Of a stretch of DNA of 64,000 nucleotides, positions 8,934 through 18,095 are shown piece by piece (the stretch's first letter is position 1; each line of letters begins with the position of its first letter). The notes beneath the pieces are model-generated. The model searched no databases. It was not told where the DNA came from and worked only from the letters and a program-made list of their open reading frames with translations. This stretch comes from Planctomycetota bacterium (lineage in GTDB: Bacteria > Planctomycetota > Planctomycetia > Pirellulales > PNKZ01). The stretch is from the NCBI GenBank assembly GCA_018242585.1, contig JAFEBQ010000022.1:1-64000 (forward strand). The letters are read 5' to 3'. The position numbers were made by a program, and so were the translations under genes.

Positions 8934-10484
8934 TTAGGATAGCAAAGCGAGCGATTGATAGGCGGCCGCCGCCTGCTGAGTCAACGGTTCGACGGTATTG
9001 ACGAGGCAGGGCGACTCGGCGGCCGAGGGGGATTCGTACTCGGCGCTTTGCTGCTCGTAGAGTTCGGGACGCGCTTCCGAGGCGTCGGCCGCGTCTTGCT
9101 GTAGCCGGGTATGAATTCGAGCCAAAGCCACGTCGCGCGGACAGCGGCACTCGATCAACAGCACATCGGCATCGCGGCGTTGGCCTAGCTTTTTGGCGGC
9201 TTCGCGCCACGCCTGCTGGCCAAATGTCCCATCGAGCGCCACCGAGACCCCTTGCTCGAGCCAGGTGTCCGCCTCACGGAGCAGTTCCTCGTACACTTGC
9301 TGGCGCGCATCGGGTCGATAGCGCCCCTGGTCGAACGGCTCGGGCGTCGACGATTTGCCAGTCCAGCGGTCGCGAATCACGTCGGTTCGCAACATGACCG
9401 CCGCCAGTTGGTCGGACAGCGTTTTGGCCAGCGTCGACTTGCCCGAGCCCATCAGGCCAGTCACCAGTAGCAATAGCGGCCTTGCATCCGCCGCACGCTG
9501 GTACCGATCGGCCAGCGTCAGGTACTCACGCGCTTCGCTGATAGCCGCCGCTCGCGATTCGCCGACAAGCTGCGCGCCGCGCAAGGCCGCCACTTTGGCG
9601 CGCACACAAGCGCGGTAGCTTTTGTGGAACGCAGTCAACTTGTCGGGTGGCGCGTCGTGACTTTGCGTCAGGTAGCTGTCGAGGACCGCTTTCCCAACGT
9701 GTGATGCGCCAAGTCGATCGCATTCCATCGCCAGAAAGCAAAGCTCGTCGACCACGTCTCCCTGGCGGAGCAGGGGGTCGAACTCGATGCAATCGAACAC
9801 GACCGGCGAATCGAGCAGGCAGATATGCTCGGGACGCAGATCCCCATGCCCGTCAACCACGCGACCGGCGCGGACGCGATCAGCGAATAGCTCCGGCCGA
9901 CTATGGAGCAGGCGGTACTGGGGCGTGTGAACGCGTCGAATCAAAGCTTCGCCGACTTCCTGGCCAGTGCCGAGCAAAGCTTGATAGTTCCCCGCGACGT
10001 GCGTGCCAAGCTGCGTCAAATAATCCTTGGGCCGCAACGCGACTGGCGGGGCCGACAGGTAAAACCGAGTCAGGAATTGCGCGAGCTGTGTTACCTGCGC
10101 CTCGGTCAACTGCCCGGCGCGAATCACCACGTCGAGCATTCGCTCGGCCGGCAGGCGACGCATCTGCACGATCCAATCAACCGGTGGTCCATCGCCCCCC
10201 AGTTGATACGTGCCATCGGCCTGTTGCGTGACCGGCAGCACGTCCAAATAGATGTCCGGCGCCAGGCGGCGATTCAGTCGCACCTCGTCCTGGCAAGCCT
10301 GTTCGCGGCGGGCCGGGTTGCTAAAGTCGACGAACGTAAACCGGACTGGCTTCTTCAGCTTGTACGCAAACTGGTCGGTCAAGAACACGTGGGACAAGTG
10401 CGTCTCGACATGCTCGACCGATGTCGGCCGCTCGGCATAGGCGGCCGGCGTGTTGAGCCAGCGGACAAGAGTGTCTTGGTTCAT
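8934..10484 (-). CDS. Bifunctional APH-like kinase / AAA_33 ATP-binding protein
   Basis: 516-aa cytoplasmic protein with two parts. The N-terminal 320 residues are aminoglycoside-phosphotransferase-like, with the catalytic loop VDGHGDLRPEHICL followed by the metal-binding FDCIEFD. The C-terminal 190 residues are a P-loop kinase-like domain with Walker A GLMGSGKST and a later RTDVIRD segment. This fusion is widespread and includes a member of the M. tuberculosis DosR regulon (Rv2004c, from memory); its substrate is unknown and it should not be read as an antibiotic-resistance gene. The ATG at 10484 is used rather than an in-frame TTG at 10517 that overlaps the upstream gene. It ends the operon that begins at 14134; only 25 bp separate it from the P-type ATPase gene. 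Confidence 0.85.
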   Translation of the reverse strand: MNQDTLVRWLNTPAAYAERPTSVEHVETHLSHVFLTDQFAYKLKKPVRFTFVDFSNPARREQACQDEVRLNRRLAPDIYLDVLPVTQQADGTYQLGGDGPPVDWIVQMRRLPAERMLDVVIRAGQLTEAQVTQLAQFLTRFYLSAPPVALRPKDYLTQLGTHVAGNYQALLGTGQEVGEALIRRVHTPQYRLLHSRPELFADRVRAGRVVDGHGDLRPEHICLLDSPVVFDCIEFDPLLRQGDVVDELCFLAMECDRLGASHVGKAVLDSYLTQSHDAPPDKLTAFHKSYRACVRAKVAALRGAQLVGESRAAAISEAREYLTLADRYQRAADARPLLLLVTGLMGSGKSTLAKTLSDQLAAVMLRTDVIRDRWTGKSSTPEPFDQGRYRPDARQQVYEELLREADTWLEQGVSVALDGTFGQQAWREAAKKLGQRRDADVLLIECRCPRDVALARIHTRLQQDAADASEARPELYEQQSAEYESPSAAESPCLVNTVEPLTQQAAAAYQSLALLS

Positions 10485-10509
10485 GATTCGCTCTTCTGCT
10501 CGCCATCGA

Positions 10510-12372
10510 TCATTCAAAGTCGATCAGCGCCCGTGGGGACCAGCCGGCGCGCAGCGCATTGAGCACCGCCCAGACATCAATCAGCTCTTGAAACACGGCG
10601 CCGGCAACGGGAGCCAACACACCCGCCGCGGCCAAGCCCATCCCAATCGTACTCAAGGCCATGCCTCCCACGGCGCTTTGCAGGGCGATGCGCCGCATGC
10701 GCTCGGCAATGTGCAGCAGTTCGTCGACTCGCGACAGCGAGCTGTCCAGCACGACGGCATCGGCCGCGGCGCTGGTCACTTCATTCGACTGGCCAAACGC
10801 AATGCCCACCGTGGCGGCCACCAAGGCCGGAGCGTCGTTGATGCCGTCCCCCAGAAACAAGGTCTTGGCCTGCGCCGTTTCGCGACGGACGATCGCCACT
10901 TTGTCTTCGGGACTTTGGCTGCTGAAGACATGGTCGATGCCGACCCGCTCGGCCAGGTAACGAACCTCGGAATCGCGGTCTCCGGAGACGATCATCGTGC
11001 GGGTCATACCATGCTTGGGGGCCAAGTGATGAATGAACGACGCTCCGTCGGCCCGCGGCTCGTCGCGAAAGCGATAGGCGGCCGCCAATCGGCCATCGAC
11101 CAGGACCAGGCATTCCATGCCGGCGATCTGGGGAGGCAATGGCTCCGTGGGAGTCTGGTCGTTACGGTTGGCGAGGAAGTGTTTGCGACTGGTGATCTCG
11201 ACGCGCTGGCCGGCGATTGTGCCGGTGAGACCGCGCCCCGGCGGTTCGCTGATCTCGGCCACCGGATGTCGGGGCAAATGAGCGTTGTCGGCAGCAGCCA
11301 GGATCGCGCCCGACAGCGGATGCTTGGAATACTGCTCCAGGCTCGCGGCCAGTGCGAGAACCTGCCGGGGCTCGAAACCTGGCTGGCAAAGTTGCTCAGT
11401 CAGTCGCGGCTGGCCATAGGTGAGCGTGCCCGTCTTGTCGAAGATCACCGTACGGCATTGCCCAAGCTGTTCAAAGGCCGCTGGGTTCTTGATGATGATG
11501 CCCCGCCGAGCCGACAGGGAAATCCCGCCGAGAATCGCCACGGGAATCGCGATCAGCAACGGGCAGGGGGTCGCCACGACGAGCACCGCCAGAAACCGGT
11601 TCGCCTCGCCGCTGGCCAGCCAGGCGACTGCGGCCCAGGCCAGCGCCAGGGGCGTGTACCAGGTGCCGAGTTGATCCCCCAGCCGGCGCATGCGCGGCTG
11701 ATGCTGGGCCGTGGCTTGCATGACATGCATGATCCGCGCGTAACGCGAATCGACGGCCAAGCGAGTCGTACGAATCGTCAGCGCCGAGGCACCGTTGATC
11801 GACCCGCTAAGCACCTCCGCGCCGGGAACCTTGGACATCTGGTAAGGTTCGCCAGTCAGGTACGACTCGTCCATCGTGCCGTGCCCCTCGACGACGATGC
11901 CATCGGCCGGGCAGGCTTCGTGCGGGAAGATGACGACCAGGTCGCCGACGGCCACCTCGGCTACCGGCACCTCGGCGATGGCTTCGCCACGGCGGCAGTG
12001 GGCATGAGAAGGCATCCGCCGCGCCAGCGCCGCCAGCACCGACGATGCGTTATACACGGCATAGCTTTCGAGCGACTCGCCCCCCGAGAACATCAGGACG
12101 ACCAGCGCCCCGGCCAGGTGCTCGCCCAACATCGCCGCCGAGACGATCGAGATACCGGCCAGCAAATCGGCGCCGAAGTCCAAGGCCCGAATCTTGACGG
12201 CCAGATCCCACAAGATTGGCGCGCCACCCGCGAGCAGAGCCATCCACAAGGGGAGGTCCACCCAGGTAGCGCTCGCCGAGGTGGCAAAGCGAAGCACCAG
12301 ATGGACTGCAATCATCGCCAGCGCGAGTACGGCCACGCCAATGTATTTGCGCCCGGGTTGGTCAACAGTCAT
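10510..12372 (-). CDS. Heavy-metal translocating P-type ATPase, N-domain-less
   Basis: 620-aa inner-membrane P1B-type ATPase. It has the phosphorylation motif DKTGTLT (312-318), the TGEP actuator loop (183-186), the SKHPLSGAI nucleotide-domain HP motif and a hinge [10 protein letters not shown]. The transmembrane metal-site motif is TPCPLL (268-273), a TPCP form instead of the CPC of Cu or Zn pumps, and there is no N-terminal metal-binding HMA domain. Metal specificity therefore cannot be read with confidence. The ATG at 12372 was preferred to an earlier in-frame start at 12429. It belongs to the minus-strand operon with the baeRF and coiled-coil genes upstream and the APH-like kinase downstream. 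Confidence 0.88.
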   Translation of the reverse strand: MTVDQPGRKYIGVAVLALAMIAVHLVLRFATSASATWVDLPLWMALLAGGAPILWDLAVKIRALDFGADLLAGISIVSAAMLGEHLAGALVVLMFSGGESLESYAVYNASSVLAALARRMPSHAHCRRGEAIAEVPVAEVAVGDLVVIFPHEACPADGIVVEGHGTMDESYLTGEPYQMSKVPGAEVLSGSINGASALTIRTTRLAVDSRYARIMHVMQATAQHQPRMRRLGDQLGTWYTPLALAWAAVAWLASGEANRFLAVLVVATPCPLLIAIPVAILGGISLSARRGIIIKNPAAFEQLGQCRTVIFDKTGTLTYGQPRLTEQLCQPGFEPRQVLALAASLEQYSKHPLSGAILAAADNAHLPRHPVAEISEPPGRGLTGTIAGQRVEITSRKHFLANRNDQTPTEPLPPQIAGMECLVLVDGRLAAAYRFRDEPRADGASFIHHLAPKHGMTRTMIVSGDRDSEVRYLAERVGIDHVFSSQSPEDKVAIVRRETAQAKTLFLGDGINDAPALVAATVGIAFGQSNEVTSAAADAVVLDSSLSRVDELLHIAERMRRIALQSAVGGMALSTIGMGLAAAGVLAPVAGAVFQELIDVWAVLNALRAGWSPRALIDFE

Positions 12373-12517
12373 TGGCACGGCGTCACTCGTTCCGCTCGCC
12401 TGGAAGCCGCGCCCTGTCGACCGAACCATTTCGCGTCGACGGCCTCGATGGCGGTGACAACTTCTCCCATCATCAAACTTACTTAACTAGGCATTATAAC
12501 CAAGAACTTCATTGCGA

Positions 12518-12922
12518 TTAATCCGTCCGCTGTAACTGCTTCCACAGACTGTTCCAGTGAGTGACGACCGCTTGATGATGCCGCTTGATGCGTCGGTGGG
12601 CTTCGCTCTGTTGTCGGTGGCGAGTCTGCTCCTCGGTATGGTTCGCGCAGCCCGCATTGCACTTGGCGGCCTGGCCATTTTTCTCTTCCGAGGCGATGGT
12701 GTGCTCGTGCTTGTCGAGTTCCTGCTCATAGGCACGAATCGCGCCGGCGTGGCTTTGCAAGGCTTCCAAGTGGGCCTTGAGCGCGCTGGCGAATATGGTT
12801 TGCGACCCGAGGATCTCGGCGAGTTCGTGTTGCCAGACGCGCAGGTTGTCATGCCAAGCATTGTTCTCGGCGATCCATTGCCGGTGTTCGCTGTGCATCT
12901 GTTGGTGGGTGGAGGCTGGCAT
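12518..12922 (-). CDS. Hypothetical helical protein
   Basis: 134-aa cytoplasmic protein without a recognised family. The start is fixed by a strong Shine-Dalgarno (GAAGGAG, six bases before the ATG at 12922). The protein is very rich in His, Gln, Glu and Ala, and is probably almost wholly alpha-helical with coiled-coil character. It has only two cysteines (AKCNAGC, about residue 88). Histidines recur at helix spacing throughout (HQQMHSEH, HAGAI, HEHTIA, RRIKRHHQAVVTHW), so metal or heme binding is possible but not shown. It sits 27 bp after the baeRF gene and upstream of the metal ATPase gene, which suggests a shared transcript. Confidence 0.75.
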   Translation of the reverse strand: MPASTHQQMHSEHRQWIAENNAWHDNLRVWQHELAEILGSQTIFASALKAHLEALQSHAGAIRAYEQELDKHEHTIASEEKNGQAAKCNAGCANHTEEQTRHRQQSEAHRRIKRHHQAVVTHWNSLWKQLQRTD

Positions 12923-12949
12923 GATCGGCTCCTTCACGTGGATGAGTAA

Positions 12950-14134
12950 TCAGGGGCATTTGCTGGGAGCGGCCGCTGGCAGTTCGTAGCGATAGAAGGC
13001 CGCGACGCCGATGCCGGCCGGAATGGTGTCGCCGGCCACGGCGAAAGCGCTGCCACGGTGCTTCAAGGTCTGATAAGCCGCCAAGTCGAACAAATCTTCC
13101 GCGCCCGGCGTCGTTTCATCAGTCAACTCGACCGAGCCAGTCCCAGAATTGAACTTGCCCCACAGCGCGTCATCGCGATCGACAAACACGGTATCAACCG
13201 CTCCGGCAAACGCCGCGCTCAAGATGTTCTCGATCGAAGCCGACACGCGCGCCGTGCCCAAATGTTCCTCAATCCGCTCACGACCGTTCTTGGCGGCCTG
13301 CCGCCAGACGGGCGCGAGCATCTCGACCACCCGGCGATGCAACTCGGCGTCGCTCCAATGCTCGGGGCTGCCATGCACTGGCAAGCCGAACAGTTGCGGA
13401 TAGGTGTTGACGTCTTGATAGATCGGGAACAGGTACTGGACCCCTGCGAACAATAGCGGAGCACGCTCGCTTCCCAGGTAATCGTGCAGAGCGCCATTGA
13501 TCATCCGGAACCAGGTCCGCAATTCGTCCTTGTGCCGATCGACTTCGCCCCCTTGGCCGTGGTACATGGTTCCCTGGTCGCCGCGACCTCCGCCCGAGGC
13601 GCCCAGAACTTGGACCATGCCTTGCGGCGGCTGATAATTCAGCGCCTGGGTCAAACCGACGGGTAAGGTGTCGACCGCCAATCGCTCGAGCTGCCAGCGG
13701 TCGCCGCGATAGAGCCGGACGCCGTTCTGGCTGACGGCCAGCACGAAGTAGGCGTGGTTGTCAGTTAGCAGCGGCAGCACCGGCTTGATGCAAACACGGT
13801 GCCCGACCGCGACGGTCTCGACCACGCTCATCGGCAATTGCCAACGCTTCATGCCCGCCGTGGTCAAAATCACCATCAGTCCCTGGCTTTGGTCGTGCCA
13901 GAACTTGGTGTCATCCACCAGCGCACGCCCAGGCTTGAGCAAGCGGGCCGCCGCCTCCTCGTCGATGCCTTCGGCCAGCAGCTTTTGCCCGGCCCGGTTG
14001 AGTAAGTTCTTCAGGCGGATCGGACCTTGCTGCCCAGCCGCGCCGGACGGCGAGGTGGGAAGATAGATCGTGACGCAAGGCCAACTCGTGGTCTCGAGGC
14101 AGTCTTGCAGGTTGCGTTGAGTGAAGGTGTCCAT
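12950..14134 (-). CDS. baeRF (bacterial archaeo-eukaryotic release-factor-like) family protein
   Basis: 394-aa cytoplasmic protein. The opening (LQDCLETTSWPCVTIYLPTS) and the later segments YFVLAVSQNGVRLYRGD and PLLFAGVQYLFPIY are those of the bacterial eRF1-like (baeRF) families, which share the middle/C-terminal fold of eukaryotic release factor 1 and Pelota. They are proposed to act on stalled or hibernating ribosomes, but no member has a firmly proven role. The central segment GASGGGRGDQGTMYHGQGG is a Gly-rich loop in the position where eRF1 has its GGQ-bearing domain. It has a plausible ribosome site (AGGGAACG) and is first in the minus-strand operon 14134-8934. Confidence 0.7.
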   Translation of the reverse strand: MDTFTQRNLQDCLETTSWPCVTIYLPTSPSGAAGQQGPIRLKNLLNRAGQKLLAEGIDEEAAARLLKPGRALVDDTKFWHDQSQGLMVILTTAGMKRWQLPMSVVETVAVGHRVCIKPVLPLLTDNHAYFVLAVSQNGVRLYRGDRWQLERLAVDTLPVGLTQALNYQPPQGMVQVLGASGGGRGDQGTMYHGQGGEVDRHKDELRTWFRMINGALHDYLGSERAPLLFAGVQYLFPIYQDVNTYPQLFGLPVHGSPEHWSDAELHRRVVEMLAPVWRQAAKNGRERIEEHLGTARVSASIENILSAAFAGAVDTVFVDRDDALWGKFNSGTGSVELTDETTPGAEDLFDLAAYQTLKHRGSAFAVAGDTIPAGIGVAAFYRYELPAAAPSKCP

Positions 14135-14712
14135 GATGCGTTCCCTGTCACGCTAGTAATTGTTCCGCCAAGCGGTTCAAGTTAGCGCGATAAAAGTGGG
14201 CGTCGGACGCTGACCCACAGGCGGCCAGCGCCAGACGCCCTAGGGCAATTACGACTTGACTTCCGCCTTGCTGGTCTTGGCCGACTCGACCTTCATGGCT
14301 TACTTCCACCGGCCACGGTGGAAGTAAGCACGCCTCGGCTGATTAGAACGCACCTTTTGTGCCAAGCAGAGGGGAGAGTGGAATCAGCGTTTTAGGCCGC
14401 GAAATTAAGCTGGCTGAGGCAACGTGCCTGGGCTCGAATGTGTCAAGGCGCGCGAGATGAGCGGCCCGGCACACCGGCGCGCCAGACTGACGCAACGGCC
14501 GCCAGGGGCGATCGGCTGGCAGACACGGCAATGCCGCTCGGGATCGCCGGCCGATCGTAGGCGGAGATACTTTCCGTCCCCGTGCTTGATATTAGAATCG
14601 AGTTGCCGCAGCGACTACGGGCCATGGGAATGGGCCATCGAATCGCTGGGGACGAGAACGAGTGACCCGCGTTTCGCGTTCTACCGTGTGGTATTGCCAG
14701 CAGGTTGTCGTC
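14135..14712. other. Intergenic region between the baeRF operon and the globin-kinase operon
   Basis: 578 bp without a convincing gene; it separates divergent operons and must hold both promoters. I found no match to the GG-N10-GC sigma-54 pattern on either strand. The clearest structure is the perfect hairpin at 14298-14329, listed separately. A 15-codon open frame (minus, 14249-14296) begins just inside it but has no other support. Confidence 0.6.
14298..14329. repeat. Perfect inverted repeat, 14-bp arms
   Basis: Left arm GCTTACTTCCACCG and right arm CGGTGGAAGTAAGC are exact reverse complements around a GCCA loop. There is no T-run on either side, so it does not look like a simple intrinsic terminator. 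It lies in the divergent promoter region, 164 bp from the baeRF start and 384 bp from the globin kinase start, and may be an operator, an RNA hairpin or a REP-like repeat. Confidence 0.8.
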
Positions 14713-15879
14713 ATGCAAGCAGACTTGCTTTTCAAACGCTATCAGGAGTTGCAGACCTACGTGGGCTGGCAGCCGACCGATGCTGCGCGCGTGGCGGCCG
14801 CGGCCGAGGCGCTGCGTCCGGCGTTCGCGCGGCTGATCGATGACTTCTACGAAGAAATCGAGAAGCACGAGGCGACGCGCCGCGTGATCACGGGGGGGGC
14901 ACAGCAGATCATGCGTTTGAAGGGGACGTTGATCGGCTGGCTCGAAAACCTGGTTTCCGGCGTGTATGACCGCGACTATGTCGCGCGCCGTTGGCGAGTC
15001 GGCTTCCGTCACGTGGAAATCGGCCTGGACCAGGTGTTCACCAACGCGGCCCTGTCACGGCTGCGGGGCGGATTGGCGCGCGCGCTGGACCAGGCTTGGA
15101 CGGGCGACGCCACCGCGCTCGCCGCTGCGCACCGCTCGTTGAACTTGCTGTTGGACCTGGACCTGGCAATTATCGAAGACGCTTATCAAACGGCGTTTCA
15201 ACGCCGGCAGCAGCAGGTCGAACGGCTGGCGACGATCGGACAGGTGGCGGGTGGCATCGCGCACGAACTGCGCAATCCGCTGAACGTCATCAAAACATCG
15301 ATCTATTTCTTGCTGAACGCCAAAAACGCGTCGCCCGACAAGGTGGCCACGCACCTCGAGCGGATCAATCGCCAGGTCGGTCTGGCCGATGGGGTGATCA
15401 CGGCGTTGAACAATTTCGCGCGCTTGCCCGTGCCCGAAATGCAATCGATCGGTACGCGCGAGTTCCTGCGGAACGTGATCGATTCAGTGACGATTCCGGC
15501 CGTGGTGCAAGCGTCGATCGACTGCCCCGAGGACGTGGGGGTAATCATGGGGGACGCGCGTCAGTTGGCGATCGTATTCAGCAACCTGATCCGCAATGCC
15601 TGCGACGCCATGCCCGATGGCGGGCAGCTTACGATTCGCGCTCGGAGCTTGCCCGAGCTGGTCGAAATCGCGGTCACCGACAACGGCGTCGGCATTGCCC
15701 CCGAGCATCTATCGCGCGTGGTCGAGCCGCTCTACTCAACCAAGGCGCGCGGTATCGGGTTAGGGTTGGCCATGGCCGTGGCCATTCTCGACAAGCACGG
15801 CGGCCGGCTCAAAATCGAAAGCGAGGTCGGTCGAGGAACGACAATGACCGTCCTGCTGCCGTCAACCGTCGCAATCTGA
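14713..15879 (+). CDS. Globin-coupled histidine kinase (heme-based O2 sensor kinase)
   Basis: 388-aa cytoplasmic kinase. Residues about 1-160 form a sensor globin of the protoglobin type: Tyr46 in DDFYEEIE as distal ligand candidate and His100 in VGFRHVEIGLD as proximal heme ligand. Residues 165-388 form a HisKA/HATPase_c kinase with phospho-His184 (GIAHELRNPL), N-box NLIRNACDAM, G1 DNGVGI and GLGLAMAV. As far as I recall, AfGcHK of Anaeromyxobacter uses Tyr45, His99 and His183, so all three residues line up with a constant shift of one. The ATG at 14713 is used because domain similarity starts there; an upstream start at 14662 adds 17 unlike residues. The next gene encodes a double receiver, as in AfGcHK. 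Confidence 0.9.
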   Translation: MQADLLFKRYQELQTYVGWQPTDAARVAAAAEALRPAFARLIDDFYEEIEKHEATRRVITGGAQQIMRLKGTLIGWLENLVSGVYDRDYVARRWRVGFRHVEIGLDQVFTNAALSRLRGGLARALDQAWTGDATALAAAHRSLNLLLDLDLAIIEDAYQTAFQRRQQQVERLATIGQVAGGIAHELRNPLNVIKTSIYFLLNAKNASPDKVATHLERINRQVGLADGVITALNNFARLPVPEMQSIGTREFLRNVIDSVTIPAVVQASIDCPEDVGVIMGDARQLAIVFSNLIRNACDAMPDGGQLTIRARSLPELVEIAVTDNGVGIAPEHLSRVVEPLYSTKARGIGLGLAMAVAILDKHGGRLKIESEVGRGTTMTVLLPSTVAI

Positions 15880-15921
15880 TCCCGCCTGCTAGAATCTCCC
15901 TCGCGCATGCCTGAGGCCCAT

Positions 15922-16662
15922 ATGTCCGACGCTAAAACTCGTATCCTCGTCGTCGACGATGAACCCGATACCTGTGAGAATCTCCGCGACATTTTCACCG
16001 AGATGGGATACGAAGCTGACATCGCGTTCAACGGATCGGATGCAATGGAATTGGTGGCCAGGCAGCACTACGACGTGGCGCTGCTCGATCTGAAAATGCC
16101 CGGGATGGACGGGTTGGAACTTTATCGGCGCATTCGCAAGGTCTCGGCCGGCACGGTGGCCATCGTGGTGACTGCCTATGCCAGCAGTAGCACCGCCGAT
16201 TCGGTTCTCGAGGCCGGCGCCTGGCGGATGCTATCGAAGCCGGTGAACTTTCAACAGTTGTTGACCGCGGTCGGCGAAGCGGCGAATCAGCCGCTGGTCC
16301 TCTTGGTGGACGACGACTCGGAATTGTGCGACAGTCTGTGGGATTTGTTTCGCGAGCAGGGCTACCGCGTGTGCCTGGCCCACGATGTCGATGCGGCGGC
16401 GCGGCAGTTGGAACGCTGCGGTCATCAGGTGGTGTTGATCGATTGGAAACTGCCGCGCGGCACGGGGGCCGATGTGTTGAGTCTGGTACGTAAGCAGTCA
16501 CCCCGGGCCCGCACCATTCTGATCACGGGCCATCGAGGCGAGTGGGAAGAACGGGTGCAAAACGCCTTGCAGCAGGGGGCCGACGCCGTCTGCTACAAAC
16601 CATTCGAAATGTCACGGTTGTTGGAAACAGTTCGTCAACTTTCTCGTCCGAGTTCGTCATGA
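15922..16662 (+). CDS. Double-receiver response regulator
   Basis: 246-aa protein made of two receiver domains and no output domain. REC1 has acidic pocket DDE (12-14), phospho-Asp56 (ALLDLKMPG), Thr84 and Lys106. REC2 begins near residue 124 (VLLVDDDSE), with Asp174 (VLIDWKLPRG) and a C-terminal CYKP Lys. The ATG at 15922 follows a GAGG site; an ATG at 15907 has none. It begins 42 bp after the globin kinase and its last bases overlap the next gene (ATGA at 16659). It is probably the direct phosphate acceptor of the globin kinase and passes phosphate on within the cluster, since it cannot bind DNA itself. Confidence 0.9.
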   Translation: MSDAKTRILVVDDEPDTCENLRDIFTEMGYEADIAFNGSDAMELVARQHYDVALLDLKMPGMDGLELYRRIRKVSAGTVAIVVTAYASSSTADSVLEAGAWRMLSKPVNFQQLLTAVGEAANQPLVLLVDDDSELCDSLWDLFREQGYRVCLAHDVDAAARQLERCGHQVVLIDWKLPRGTGADVLSLVRKQSPRARTILITGHRGEWEERVQNALQQGADAVCYKPFEMSRLLETVRQLSRPSSS

Positions 16663-18095
16663 GTGCGTCTCGTCCGCCGCGCGTGCTGATCATCGAGGAC
16701 GACGCCGACGCGCGGGCCAACCTGACGGACATTCTGGAAATCGACGGCTGGCAAGTCGACACCGCCGCCACGGCCCGCGAGGCGCAAACCGACCGGCATT
16801 GGGCTGATTACACGGCCATCATGCTCGACCGCCGCTTGCCCGACGGCGATGGCGCCGAGTTGCTGCCACGTTTGAAGGCGCTGGCCTCCGACGCGGCGAT
16901 CATCATGATCACCGGCTTTACCGATTTGGACGGCGCGATCTCGGCGTTGCGGCTCGGCGCGGCTGACTACATATTGAAGCCGGTCAATCCCGATGCGCTG
17001 CGCGCCAGCCTGGGGCGACTGGCCGAGCGACAACGCGTGGCCGAGGCGCTGCAAGAGACCGAGCAGCGACTGGCGGCCGTGTTTGAGAACGCGCTGGACG
17101 GGATCGTGATCGCCGATACCAAGGGGCGGATGATCGATGTCAACCCGGCGGCGTGCGCCATTCTGGGTTTCAGTCGCGCCGAGTTGCTGGCCCGTTCACT
17201 CCATGACCTGGCGCCGTCGGAAGAGTTGCCGGCGTTCCAACAGCAATGGGAGCGGCTGGCAACGCTGGGTAAGCAGGTGGTCGAGATCAACATGGTCCGA
17301 CGCGGCGGCGCGGTGATCGATGTCGAATACCAGGCCGTGGCGAACTTTCTCACCGGCTTGCACTTGTTGTCGATTCGCGACATCACTTCGCGCAAAAAGG
17401 CCGAAGAGCGCGCGCTGCAAGCCGAACGGCTGGCGGCGATCGGCGAGACCATGGCCGGGCTGGTTCACGAAGGACGCAACGCGCTGCAGCGGAGCAAGGC
17501 TTGCCTGGAGATGCTGGCAATGGAGGTGGAAGATCGGCCCGACGCGCTCGATCTGGTAGCTCGCGCACAACGCGCCCAGGAAGACATACACCGGTTGTAC
17601 GAAGAAGTGCGACAGTACGCGGCGCCAATCCGGCTCCAGCGCGAGGACTGTGACCTGCGCCGGCTGTGGCGGGAAATCTGGGCCCAGGTGACACACCTGC
17701 GCAGCGCCAGTGTGCTGAGTTTGCACGAGGAAGTGGCCGGCGACCCGTGTTGCGAGGGGGATTTTTTTCAGCTCGGGCAGGTGTTCCGCAACATTTTCGA
17801 AAACGCGATTCAGGTTTCCCCTCCCGCAGGAAGAATCTCGGTTGATTGCCAAGAGGTCTCGCTCGACGGAAAACCCGCGGTAAAGTGTCGGATTGTCGAC
17901 CAGGGACCGGGCATGAACCGGCAACAGCGGACGCGGATTTTCGAACCGTTTTTCACGACCAAGTCAAAAGGGACTGGCCTCGGCATGGCAATTGCCCAGC
18001 GTATTATCCAGTCGCATGCCGGCACGATCGAAGTAGCCGACCGCGACGGACCGGGGGCCGAAATCGCCATCACCTTGCCCAAAGCCGTCCCATGA
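16659..18095 (+). CDS. Hybrid sensor kinase: receiver-PAS-HisKA-HATPase_c
   Basis: 478-aa cytoplasmic protein. An N-terminal receiver (phospho-Asp57 in IMLDRRLPDG) is followed by a PAS domain (about 140-250; ENALDGIVIADTKGRMIDVN) and a kinase core. The H-box reads AGLVHEGRNAL: the phospho-His is present but the usual Pro after RN is Ala. The ATP domain is complete (N-box NIFENAIQVSP, G1 DQGPGM, then EPFFTTKSKGTGLGMAI). Having the receiver at the front suggests that phosphorylation by another kinase controls its activity. It overlaps both neighbours by ATGA, so translation is coupled from the double receiver to the last receiver. Confidence 0.9.
   Translation: MSASRPPRVLIIEDDADARANLTDILEIDGWQVDTAATAREAQTDRHWADYTAIMLDRRLPDGDGAELLPRLKALASDAAIIMITGFTDLDGAISALRLGAADYILKPVNPDALRASLGRLAERQRVAEALQETEQRLAAVFENALDGIVIADTKGRMIDVNPAACAILGFSRAELLARSLHDLAPSEELPAFQQQWERLATLGKQVVEINMVRRGGAVIDVEYQAVANFLTGLHLLSIRDITSRKKAEERALQAERLAAIGETMAGLVHEGRNALQRSKACLEMLAMEVEDRPDALDLVARAQRAQEDIHRLYEEVRQYAAPIRLQREDCDLRRLWREIWAQVTHLRSASVLSLHEEVAGDPCCEGDFFQLGQVFRNIFENAIQVSPPAGRISVDCQEVSLDGKPAVKCRIVDQGPGMNRQQRTRIFEPFFTTKSKGTGLGMAIAQRIIQSHAGTIEVADRDGPGAEIAITLPKAVP

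Noticed and set aside
8934-10484. Reading the APH-like domain as antibiotic resistance.
   Set aside because: The APH-AAA_33 fusion family has no shown resistance role, and the context is stress and metal genes.
14249-14296. 15-codon minus-strand open frame next to the hairpin at 14298.
   Set aside because: Too short to judge; no conservation evidence available from the window.
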